Below are positions 25,130 through 32,803 of a DNA stretch of 64,000 nucleotides, piece by piece. This stretch comes from Listeria monocytogenes (GTDB lineage Bacteria > Bacillota > Bacilli > Lactobacillales > Listeriaceae): assembly GCF_013282665.1 (NCBI RefSeq), contig NZ_CP054041.1, positions 1,904,001 to 1,968,000 on the forward strand. Direction: 5' to 3'. Each line of letters opens with the position of its first letter. The first letter of the stretch is position 1. A program made the position numbers and the translations under genes. Below the pieces are notes generated by a model. The model searched no databases and was not told where the DNA came from. It saw nothing but the letters and a program-made list of their open reading frames with translations.

Positions 25130-25945
25130 TTAGTCGTCAAGGTCGTCGTCGAGATCATCATCCACTGATCGTCCGCCGCCGCCCCCGCCGTATTGTTGGA
25201 TAGCTTCTTTCAATTGATATTTAGGGTTTAGTTGGATGTAAATGATTGCTGCAACTAGTCCTAAAACACCTAGTGCTACTAAGTTAAAAGCAGTAAATGC
25301 TGCGACAACAAAACCTAAGAAGAAGAAAGGCATTAAATATTTAGCGGACATCATGTTAATAACCATGGCGTAACCAACAACAACGATAAATCCACCAGCT
25401 ACGTTTAGACCATTAACAATAACGTCCGGTATGGCATTGAGTAAATTTTCTACGGCGCTAGTACCAACTGTAACCGCAACGATAACGGCTGGAATCGCGA
25501 TACGCATAGCTTGAAGTAGTAGTGCTGTAACATGTATCCAGTCGAGACTTCGCAGATTACCTTCCTTACCAGCTTTATCAGCCATGTGTTGGAATGCAAC
25601 TGTAATTGTACGAACTAGAATGGTAAGTACTTGACCAAGAGCAGCTAGAGGAATCGCAAGCGAAATACCTACGCTGATATCTTGTCCCCCCGTAATAACT
25701 AAGATAGTAGAAATAATGGATGCAAGGGCAGCATCTGGAGCAACCGCAGCTCCGATATTCATCCATCCAAGCGCGATCATTTCAAGTGTTCCCCCAATAA
25801 TAATACCAGTTGTAATATCCCCAAGAACAAGACCAATTAACGTACAGGCAATTAATGGACGGTGCGTTTGCCACTCATCCAAAATACTACCCATACCACT
25901 AATACAGGATACGAGGAATACAAGGATTAATTGTATTGCTGACAT
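25130..25945 (-). CDS. mpoC: Mannose-family PTS EIIC component with an acidic C-terminal tail
   Basis: This 271-aa integral membrane protein (MSAIQLILVFLVSCISGMGS; later IIGGTLEMIALGWMNIGAA and GYAMVINMMSAKYLMPFFFLG) matches EIIC of the mannose class. The start at 25945 has a GGGAGGG site; an in-frame upstream methionine at 26020 has none. The C-terminus is odd: a run of six glycines followed by RSVDDDLDDDLDD. A small ORF ends just inside the start of this gene. Confidence 0.9.
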   Translation of the reverse strand: MSAIQLILVFLVSCISGMGSILDEWQTHRPLIACTLIGLVLGDITTGIIIGGTLEMIALGWMNIGAAVAPDAALASIISTILVITGGQDISVGISLAIPLAALGQVLTILVRTITVAFQHMADKAGKEGNLRSLDWIHVTALLLQAMRIAIPAVIVAVTVGTSAVENLLNAIPDVIVNGLNVAGGFIVVVGYAMVINMMSAKYLMPFFFLGFVVAAFTAFNLVALGVLGLVAAIIYIQLNPKYQLKEAIQQYGGGGGGRSVDDDLDDDLDD

Positions 25946-26043
25946 ATATTTCCCTCCCAATTTTTCTTTAGAATGATAAAAAAAGATAATTTCATTATGA
26001 TGACTGAATAAATTAAGCATCTATTACATAGACTTTTATTCAT
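25927..26043 (-). CDS. Candidate 38-codon ORF translationally coupled to EIIC
   Basis: On the minus strand an AAAGGGGTGA site, four bases before an ATG at 26043, opens a 38-codon frame (MNKSLCNRCLIYSVIIMKLS..., then a short hydrophobic stretch). Its TAA lies 16-18 bases inside the EIIC gene in another frame. It fills the only long gap of the operon. It could be a real micro-protein or a coupling leader; there is no homology evidence. Confidence 0.4.
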   Translation of the reverse strand: MNKSLCNRCLIYSVIIMKLSFFIILKKNWEGNICQQYN

Positions 26044-26053
26044 GAATCACCCC

Positions 26054-26073
26054 TTTAAAGGTCTTCCTTTAAA
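26054..26073 (-). other. Stem-loop abutting the sORF ribosome binding site
   Basis: TTTAAAGG and CCTTTAAA are exact complements around a 4-nt loop. On the minus strand the stem ends directly before GGGGTG. There is no T-run, so it is more likely a processing or translation-control stem than a terminator. Confidence 0.5.
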
Positions 26074-26119
26074 CGTTTGCTTTTTCGGGACTCTAGAAAA
26101 CAAGCGAGCCGCGGATGAA

Positions 26120-26605
26120 TTATTTATCTTTATCTAGTAATGGGATAAGTTTGACTTTATTGTCAGAAGCGACTTTACGAATTTCAAGTTCGATTCCTTT
26201 TTCATCTAACTTGCGGAATGCTGCTTCATCCGTTTCGTCCACAGATACAGCATTTGTAATCATATGTTTGCCTTCGCGGAATGCCATACCACCAATGTTT
26301 ACTGTTGTAATGTTTACACCAGCTTCTACAAGTGTTAATACATCTGTAGGATTAGTGAATAATAGCATGACTGGGGTTGTAGCATATTTAGGATTATTGT
26401 ACACGCGTATACCTTTTTGTACATCCACAACGCTAGCTTTAACGCCTGGTGGTGCTACTTGTGTAAGAAGTGTTTTACGCACTTCATCTTTTGCAACATC
26501 GTCACTAATAACGATGATACGTTCCACCTGTGTTTCTTTTGTCCAAACAGTTGCTACTTGACCATGAATTAAGCGATCATCAATACGTGCTAAGCGAATT
26601 TCCAT
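26120..26605 (-). CDS. mpoB: Mannose-family PTS EIIB component
   Basis: This 161-aa protein begins MEIRLARIDDRLIHGQVATVW, the mannose/sorbose EIIB start; His14 in RLIHGQ is the phosphorylation site. It receives phosphate from EIIA and passes it to the incoming sugar. Its ATG overlaps the EIIA stop by one base (TAATG), implying coupled translation. Confidence 0.92.
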   Translation of the reverse strand: MEIRLARIDDRLIHGQVATVWTKETQVERIIVISDDVAKDEVRKTLLTQVAPPGVKASVVDVQKGIRVYNNPKYATTPVMLLFTNPTDVLTLVEAGVNITTVNIGGMAFREGKHMITNAVSVDETDEAAFRKLDEKGIELEIRKVASDNKVKLIPLLDKDK

Positions 26606-27039
26606 TATAAATCGTCCTCCCCGACTTCGGTTTCTATTTTTGGTAATGATTGTTTGAGTGACTTAACGCCACCTGATCCTGCTGTAAGAGCTGTTTTAAC
26701 TAGTTCTTTTTGATTACTTGCAGCGCGCATAGAGAGCGTTTCAAGTAACATTGGAATATTGACCCCCGTGACAACATCCATATTGTCTTCTGGAAGGGCG
26801 ATTTGGCTAGATGCATTATAAGGACTGCCGCCAAACAAATCAACCATAAAAATAACGCCTTCAGAAGTATCTAATTTGTCTAGTTTTTCTTTGTATTTGG
26901 TAATAAGCGTATCAGTGTTTTCTCCAGGAACAAAAGTAATAAATTCTACGTTGTTCTGTTTGCCGATAATCATTTCAGTTGATTTCAACAATTCACGCGC
27001 AGCTTCACCATGTGTGCCAATGATAATTCCAACTGGCAT
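26605..27039 (-). CDS. mpoA: Mannose-family PTS EIIA component
   Basis: This 144-aa protein has the EIIA-Man motif GIIIGTHGEAARELL with the phospho-acceptor His10, and VIFMVDLFGGSPYNAS. It is encoded as a separate subunit. The start at 27039 is set by AAGGAGGAG eight bases upstream. In L. monocytogenes the Mpo system is thought to sense glucose and influence the main mannose transporter and virulence gene activity. Confidence 0.92.
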   Translation of the reverse strand: MPVGIIIGTHGEAARELLKSTEMIIGKQNNVEFITFVPGENTDTLITKYKEKLDKLDTSEGVIFMVDLFGGSPYNASSQIALPEDNMDVVTGVNIPMLLETLSMRAASNQKELVKTALTAGSGGVKSLKQSLPKIETEVGEDDL

Positions 27040-27085
27040 AGGTATCTCCTCCTTAAGCGTGGATATAATCATCCATTAATACTAA

Positions 27086-27102
27086 CGCAAAAACTGTGCC
27101 AA
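27086..27102 (-). promoter_or_regulatory. Sigma-54 (RpoN) promoter of mpoABCD
   Basis: On the minus strand TTGGCACAGTTTTTGCG fits the -24/-12 consensus TGGCAC-N5-TTGC. It lies 50 bp before mpoA. This agrees with the sigma-54 type activator encoded next door. Confidence 0.88.
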
Positions 27103-27183
27103 CATTTCTGTATTAAACAACCTCCTTTGCTAATAGAAGCGGTTCAAGGCTTTTGTAAGCGAGAACTAGCAGAAGCGGCGTGC

Positions 27184-27225
27184 CTTAATACGCTAAATAC
27201 GTAGCTTAATACACTAAGTACTAAT
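27184..27225 (-). promoter_or_regulatory. Tandem 21-bp repeats, candidate ManR upstream activating sequence
   Basis: Two head-to-tail copies, cttaatacgctaaatacgtag (27184-27204) and a copy at 27205-27225 differing at five positions, lie about 85-140 bp upstream of the sigma-54 promoter, the usual distance for an enhancer. Confidence 0.65.
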
Positions 27226-27286
27226 CTTAGACATACATACAACATTACCCTAAAAGATTAGACAGAAAACGCAATTGCTGAAAATA

Positions 27287-27321
27287 AAACAAGCCAACAT
27301 TTTTCATAAGTTGGCTTGTTT
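27287..27321 (-). terminator. Terminator of manR
   Basis: AAACAAGCCAAC and GTTGGCTTGTTT form a perfect 12-bp stem just beyond the manR stop. Confidence 0.85.
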
Positions 27322-27325
27322 GTAT

Positions 27326-30142
27326 TTAGGAAAGTACTTCTGGTTGGATTTCGTTCAAAATATCGTACAAATAACAGAGTTCATCATTCGTCAGCTTTAA
27401 GTTCATTTTGTAGATAACTTCTCTATTTGTTTGTTCTAGGGCTTTAAAAATATTTGTTTCAAGCATATTTTTGGGTTCACGGTAGATTAAACCATCATTT
27501 AGAACCATACGTTCTAAGGCACAACCGACATGGATGAGTAGATTAATCTTGAAGGTATTATCAAGTTTATAACCTAGTTTTTTCTCCAGTACACTAGCAA
27601 AAGAGCTTAGAATTTCAATCGTTTTCTTCGGATTGAGATAGGTAAGAAATTCGTTAAGGCTTTCTTCGATAATTTCTTTTGCGATGCGCCCAGTTTCGCC
27701 TTTTTTAACGATGATGTTACGTTGTTTCACGAGGCTAACCAGTTGCTCTTCGCCATCAATTCCGAAAAGTCGTTCGAGCGGGATGAAGGGGATTTGGATT
27801 TTCGGATCTTGAATACCGACCGCCATCAAAATATCGTTTTCTTCTTGTAGTTGCTCCAACTTCGTATCCATTTCATGCAAGCCAATCGGAATTACTTTAA
27901 TGGCATCGGTTGTGATCGTATCTAAAATATTTTCGATAAAAAGTTGTAATTTTTCAGCTGTACCTTCGCCAGTTGCGCAAATAGTAACGATAGCATGGGG
28001 TTTTTGATTGGAGTCGAGTGTCTCGTCATCCGAATTATAGCCACCATAGCCGCGGAAGTCTTTCAAGGAATCGTAAATACTGTCGAGTTCCATGTCAAGA
28101 ATATTAGATTTTCGAACTGCCTCAATAACGGTTGCGGTGGAGACCATATCAATTGAGCGAACCGGAATACCAGTACGTTCTGAAATAACAGGAGCAAAAC
28201 TTGTAAGAGAGCCCATATCGACTAGAAGAAGTAGGCCACGACCCATATCCATCTCTCTCGCACGTTCGGTTAATTTATCAAGCACGATTTTTGGACTTTG
28301 ATCAAGTGGCATATCGATTCCTTCCACGAGTCCTTCACCGAGTAATTTTTTCGCAACACTAACCATGCTACTTGCTGTATTGTTTCCGTGTGTTGCCACA
28401 AGCACAGCGACACGGGCATTTTCTTGTTCTTTTAAAAGAGAACTAATTAAAAGCGTTAAATACATCACTTCCATATTGGGAACGCGAATGTGGAAAGTAG
28501 CCTCGATATCATCCTTAATTTCACGTGATAATTCATATGCTTCCGGTTGATCATTGACAACATTTTCGATATTTGTATATTTTAACGGTTTATTACTTTC
28601 AATTCGTTTAATAAAAGAAGTCAAGTGCAGACTAAACGCAAGCAGGAAGCGCTCATTCAATTTTTTACCAAGCTGATGTTCAATTCGTAGCTCGACACCT
28701 TCTGCAAAATTCAAAATTTCTTCATTGACGATTTTTAAGATATTTTCGCGATTGTGGATAGTGTTTTTAAATTTATTGTAAAAGCTGTTGAGGTGAATAT
28801 CGATATCCATCTTGATAAATTTCTTAATATCATCATCTTCCACACCTTGATCCATTAAAATTGATGCTTTATCTTCAATGATTTTGTAAAGATTGAAATT
28901 CGGCTCATATTCGTCCGACGTAATCAATGTATTATTTAGTTCAGGGAAAATCGTCGTATATGGCTCCAAGTATTCCGCAATTGCTTGAAGTTCCTTGCGG
29001 CGGTTACTAAAGTGAAAGAAACCATCTTTAATATTAATCGGCAACGTTTTAAAATCAATCAAAATCTCTTCGTCTTTGTCAAAACTATTAAGGAAACCTT
29101 GTGCGCAAACGAGTTGAATGTTGGATTTTAATTGCCCAATATTTCCGTAAGTCGTATTACCAATCAGCGCTTTGGCAGCTTCATCTTCAATACGGATAGG
29201 TTTATTAACACGATGTGCTTCACTAGAAAGTAAGTATTTAAGCAGTTCGACACGCTCAAACGCCGTACGTTCTTCTAAACTAGGCAGTGTAATAATAATC
29301 GGAATACGACGCATAAATGTTTTTAAAAGCGAAGATTCCGGATTTTCGGTAGTAGCTCCGATAATTAAAACGTTCGATTTTCGGGTTCGATCTGTTTCGC
29401 CAAGTTTATTATACGTACCAGAATCCATCAAGTAAAAAATCATTTCTTGACCTTCAGGAGGGAGACGGTGAATTTCATCAAGGAACAAAATTCCACCTTC
29501 TGCTTTTTCTACAAGTCCGCCTTTGTCATTGTCAGCGCCAGTAAAAGCACCTTTTACATGACCAAAAATGTGCGACATCAAAAGTTGCGGATTATTATAG
29601 TAATCGGCGCAGTTAAAAATAATAAATGGTGCATCGGCAGGAAGACGTTTGGCGTGTTGCGAAAAACGATACATCAAATTAGCAAAAAGTGTCTTACCAA
29701 CACCAGTTTGTCCGAGAATCATTGTATGTAAACCATTTGGTGGGTAGAGTACTGCAGCTTTGGCCTGCTCCACAGGGGTTTTAAGGCTATCATTAACGCC
29801 AATTAAATCATCAAAAGGGCTTCTTTCAACAATGCTTGGTTTTAGCATTTTTAAAAGGGACTCACAGCTATCAAATTCCAATTCATTATCGGAAAGTGTG
29901 CGTCCAATTTCATCTTCAACAGCTCTTTTAGGAAAATAAAGCACTGGTCGGCCAACGATTTTAATGATTTTTCCTTGTCTGTGAAGTTCATTCAATTCCA
30001 TGCTGACGTTATTTCTCAAAATAGACAATGTTTCTGAAATAGTACTAGCTGTAAAGCCTTCATTTTTCTCTAATTGCTCGCGAATAGTCTTAGTGGAAGG
30101 ATTTTCTAAAATAAATTCATAAATACGGTCAATACGCTTCAT
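27326..30142 (-). CDS. manR: LevR-type sigma-54 transcriptional activator ManR
   Basis: This 938-aa protein has an N-terminal winged helix (residues 1-70), an AAA+ domain with Walker A GQTGVGKT, the sigma-54 contact GAFTGA and Walker B ILFLDE, then a PRD (around FSLHLTSFIKRI), an EIIA-Man-like domain (VLVATHGNNTASSM), an EIIB-like domain (ATGEGTAEKLQ) and a second PRD (LIHVGCALERMV). Histidines in these PTS-related domains are the phosphorylation sites through which PTS activity sets the activator. It drives mpoABCD from the sigma-54 promoter. The length is normal for LevR/ManR. Confidence 0.92.
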   Translation of the reverse strand: MKRIDRIYEFILENPSTKTIREQLEKNEGFTASTISETLSILRNNVSMELNELHRQGKIIKIVGRPVLYFPKRAVEDEIGRTLSDNELEFDSCESLLKMLKPSIVERSPFDDLIGVNDSLKTPVEQAKAAVLYPPNGLHTMILGQTGVGKTLFANLMYRFSQHAKRLPADAPFIIFNCADYYNNPQLLMSHIFGHVKGAFTGADNDKGGLVEKAEGGILFLDEIHRLPPEGQEMIFYLMDSGTYNKLGETDRTRKSNVLIIGATTENPESSLLKTFMRRIPIIITLPSLEERTAFERVELLKYLLSSEAHRVNKPIRIEDEAAKALIGNTTYGNIGQLKSNIQLVCAQGFLNSFDKDEEILIDFKTLPINIKDGFFHFSNRRKELQAIAEYLEPYTTIFPELNNTLITSDEYEPNFNLYKIIEDKASILMDQGVEDDDIKKFIKMDIDIHLNSFYNKFKNTIHNRENILKIVNEEILNFAEGVELRIEHQLGKKLNERFLLAFSLHLTSFIKRIESNKPLKYTNIENVVNDQPEAYELSREIKDDIEATFHIRVPNMEVMYLTLLISSLLKEQENARVAVLVATHGNNTASSMVSVAKKLLGEGLVEGIDMPLDQSPKIVLDKLTERAREMDMGRGLLLLVDMGSLTSFAPVISERTGIPVRSIDMVSTATVIEAVRKSNILDMELDSIYDSLKDFRGYGGYNSDDETLDSNQKPHAIVTICATGEGTAEKLQLFIENILDTITTDAIKVIPIGLHEMDTKLEQLQEENDILMAVGIQDPKIQIPFIPLERLFGIDGEEQLVSLVKQRNIIVKKGETGRIAKEIIEESLNEFLTYLNPKKTIEILSSFASVLEKKLGYKLDNTFKINLLIHVGCALERMVLNDGLIYREPKNMLETNIFKALEQTNREVIYKMNLKLTNDELCYLYDILNEIQPEVLS

Positions 30143-30215
30143 TATAAAACCTCCATTTAGTGTATCGGTGGACGATTAGTGTATTATAAACGAGCAATAC
30201 ACTCTAGAATTCTGT
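30143..30215 (-). promoter_or_regulatory. manR upstream region with repeated TAGTGTAT motifs
   Basis: TTTAGTGTAT (30156-30165), TTAGTGTATT (30176-30185) and an inverted ATACACT (about 30198-30204) lie just before manR. On the minus strand the middle copy reads AATACACTAA, identical to ten bases of the downstream 21-bp repeat before mpoA, so ManR may bind both places. Confidence 0.45.
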
Positions 30216-30334
30216 ATTTATCTTAGCATGACTAGTGAAAATGTCAATGTTTATTTACTAAAAATCAAATTGACTAGCTACCCAGATAGTACTATTATAT
30301 AGAAGGAACAAATAAAATCGATGAGGTGTTCATA

Positions 30335-30970
30335 ATGTCAAAAGTACTATTTATTAAAGCGTCACCACTTCCAAATGAAGTATCAAGAAGCTCGCAAGTT
30401 GCCGAAACGTTTATGGCTGAATATAAAGCCAAAAATCCTTCTGATACAGTAGAAGAATTAGTTTTGTACAATACAGAAGTACCATTATTAGATTTAGAAT
30501 TAATGACAGCTGGCAGAGAATTACAAGCTGGAAAAGCTTTCACTGATTTAGCGCCAGATGTACAAAAAAAATTAAATGCCTATAATTCGCTTACGGAACA
30601 ATTCCTAGCAGCGGACAAATATGTTTTTGTGTTCCCACTTTGGAACCTTGGGATTCCGCCATTATTAAAAGCTTATATTGATACTTTTGTAGTTGCTGGA
30701 AAATCTTTCCGTTATACTGACCACGGTCCAGAAGCACTTTTAAAAGATAAAAAAGCAATCCTAATCCATGGTAGCGGTGGTATTTATTCTGCTGGACCAA
30801 CAAGTTCATTTACTCACGGAGAACCTTATTTACGTACGATTTTACAATTTATCGGTATTAACGTTGTACCATCAATCTTTGTAGAAGGAATTGATCACAA
30901 TCCGAGCAAAGAAGCGGAAATCGTTGCAGCTGCTAAAGCGGTAGCGCAGGAAAGTGCTCGAGAATTCTAA
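30335..30970 (+). CDS. azoR: FMN-dependent NADH-azoreductase (AzoR/AcpD family)
   Basis: This 211-aa flavodoxin-fold protein has the AzoR sequence landmarks: VLFIKASPLPNEVSRSSQVAETF, PLWNLGIPPLLKAYIDTF and the GSGGIY loop. It reduces azo compounds and quinones by two electrons using NADH. The ATG at 30335 follows GATGAGGTG; a GTG at 30326 overlaps that site. It stands alone and divergent from manR. Confidence 0.9.
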   Translation: MSKVLFIKASPLPNEVSRSSQVAETFMAEYKAKNPSDTVEELVLYNTEVPLLDLELMTAGRELQAGKAFTDLAPDVQKKLNAYNSLTEQFLAADKYVFVFPLWNLGIPPLLKAYIDTFVVAGKSFRYTDHGPEALLKDKKAILIHGSGGIYSAGPTSSFTHGEPYLRTILQFIGINVVPSIFVEGIDHNPSKEAEIVAAAKAVAQESAREF

Positions 30971-31101
30971 AAAGTTTGTGAAAAAAACATTTCTTGCTAA
31001 TGACACTAAGATAGTATTATCAACTGTCTAGACCAATACAAACACATAAAAAGATTGCTAATCCCTTTATAAATTGGTAAAGTAGAGAAGTAGATTGATC
31101 G

Positions 31102-31136
31102 ATAAAGTGCTGAATTAACTCGGCACTTTATTTTGT
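31102..31136 (+). terminator. Hairpin in the leader of the amino acid permease
   Basis: ATAAAGTGCTGA pairs with TCGGCACTTTAT (one G-U), followed by TTTTGTT. It is 130 bp past azoR and 27 bp before the permease ATG, so it could end the azoR transcript or act as an attenuator in the permease leader. No T-box or known riboswitch pattern is visible. Confidence 0.6.
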
Positions 31137-31162
31137 TAATTACTCGAAAGGGATGAATTAGG

Positions 31163-32539
31163 ATGGAAGAGCAGAAAGAAGAATTGCAAAGGGGACTGAA
31201 AAATAGACACATTCAGTTAATCGCGATTGGCGGAGCAATTGGTACAGGGCTTTTTCTAGGAGCAGGGAAGTCAATTCATTTAGCCGGACCTTCTATCATG
31301 TTAGTTTACTTAATTATTGGGGCTATTTTATTCTTTGTTATGAGAGCTTTGGGTGAATTATTAATACATAACCCAACAACAGGATCATTTACAGAATTTG
31401 CAGAGCAATTTATTGGACCGTGGGCTGGCTTTATTACTGGTTGGACCTATTGGTTCTGCTGGATTGTGACAGGTATTGCGGAAATTACGGCGGTTGGCAT
31501 GTACGTGAAATTTTGGGTGCCAGACTTACCACAATGGATTCCAGCACTTGCATGTGTTTTAATACTTCTATTGTTTAACTTAGCGACCGTTAAAGCTTTT
31601 GGTGAAATCGAATTTTGGTTTGCGATTATAAAAGTGGTTGTCATTATAGCCTTAATTGTTATTGGATTTGTACTCGTATTTATTGGTTACAAACATGGTA
31701 CAAGTACAGCTTCATTTTCTAATTTAGTAGATTATGGCGGCTTTTTCCCAAATGGAATTGCCGGTTTCTTACTAGCATTCCAAATGGCGACATTTTCTTT
31801 TGTCGGAATTGAGCTTGTTGGCGTTACCGCTGGAGAAGCAGATGATCCAGAGCGTACACTTCCAAAAGCCATTAATAATATTCCGATTCGGATTTTAATC
31901 TTTTATATTGGTGCGTTACTCGTATTAATGTCTATTTATCCGTGGAGCAATATTGACCCAAATACAAGTCCATTCGTAAGCGTCTTTACGATGATTGGGA
32001 TTCCTGCAGCTGCCGGTATTATTAACTTTGTGGTGTTAACGGCTGCTATGTCTTCCTGTAATAGTGGGATTTTTAGTACAAGCCGGATGCTTTACACTCT
32101 TTCAGCAGAAGGAAAAGCACCGAAAAAAATGCATCATTTGAGCTCTAACGGGGTTCCAGCAACAGCGTTAATTACTTCTACAGCATGTTTACTTATTGGT
32201 GTATTTTTAAATTATTTCTTACCGGAGCAAGTCTTTATTTTAGTAACAAGTATCGCAACGATTTGCTTTATCTGGGTTTGGGGTATTATTTTAGTGGCGC
32301 ATTTACGCTTTCGTCATAAACATCCAGAAATCGCAGAAAAAAGTAAGTTCAAAATGCCTTTATCGCCTTTAATGAACTGGGTTAGCTTAATTTTCTTCGG
32401 AGGATTACTAGTTATTCTCGGTTTTGCAGCTGATACAAGAATTGCGCTTTTCGTTACACCAGTATGGTTCTTGATTTTAGGTATCGCTTATCAAATTTTA
32501 AAAGCATCCAACCGAAAGACAAAAATTAGACATAATTAA
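31163..32539 (+). CDS. APC-family amino acid permease
   Basis: This 458-aa membrane protein has about twelve hydrophobic segments and the AAT-family opening QRGLKNRHIQLIAIGGAIGTGLFLGAG, split here as GLKNRHIQLIAIGGAIGTG, plus SFVGIELVGVTAGEADDPER. It imports an amino acid with protons; D-serine/D-alanine/glycine or GABA-type permeases are the closest by pattern. The gene stands alone behind a leader hairpin. The exact substrate cannot be told. Confidence 0.85.
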   Translation: MEEQKEELQRGLKNRHIQLIAIGGAIGTGLFLGAGKSIHLAGPSIMLVYLIIGAILFFVMRALGELLIHNPTTGSFTEFAEQFIGPWAGFITGWTYWFCWIVTGIAEITAVGMYVKFWVPDLPQWIPALACVLILLLFNLATVKAFGEIEFWFAIIKVVVIIALIVIGFVLVFIGYKHGTSTASFSNLVDYGGFFPNGIAGFLLAFQMATFSFVGIELVGVTAGEADDPERTLPKAINNIPIRILIFYIGALLVLMSIYPWSNIDPNTSPFVSVFTMIGIPAAAGIINFVVLTAAMSSCNSGIFSTSRMLYTLSAEGKAPKKMHHLSSNGVPATALITSTACLLIGVFLNYFLPEQVFILVTSIATICFIWVWGIILVAHLRFRHKHPEIAEKSKFKMPLSPLMNWVSLIFFGGLLVILGFAADTRIALFVTPVWFLILGIAYQILKASNRKTKIRHN

Positions 32540-32687
32540 CAACCGAGCAAGTATTCGCTAAAGGAAGCTATTTTAGGGAATGCTTGCTTTTTTGGTGCAT
32601 GAAAATGGTCCGCGAAATTCTTTACAAATAAAAAAAATCGTGTAGAATGAGAGGTGTTTAGAGCATTTTGTCGCGCTCACGCATATC

Positions 32688-32703
32688 GAGTGAGTACTCA
32701 CTC
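32688..32703. promoter_or_regulatory. Perfect 16-bp palindrome, candidate TetR-family operator
   Basis: GAGTGAGTACTCACTC lies about 100 bp before the activase-like gene, with further pairing bases nearby (ATCGAG...CTCAT). The sequence resembles operators of TetR-family repressors (TGAGTGA-type half-sites). No TetR gene is in the window. Confidence 0.6.
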
Positions 32704-32803
32704 ATTTTTAGAGATAACTTTTTATGTGAAGCAACGTACAAATGGCGAATAATATGTGAATTTACATACATATTAAGTAGTGCGTAATGAAAGGGATGAG
32801 AAA

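Noticed and set aside
29172..29731. Plus-strand frames inside manR
   Set aside because: They are antisense shadows of the AAA+ domain of ManR.
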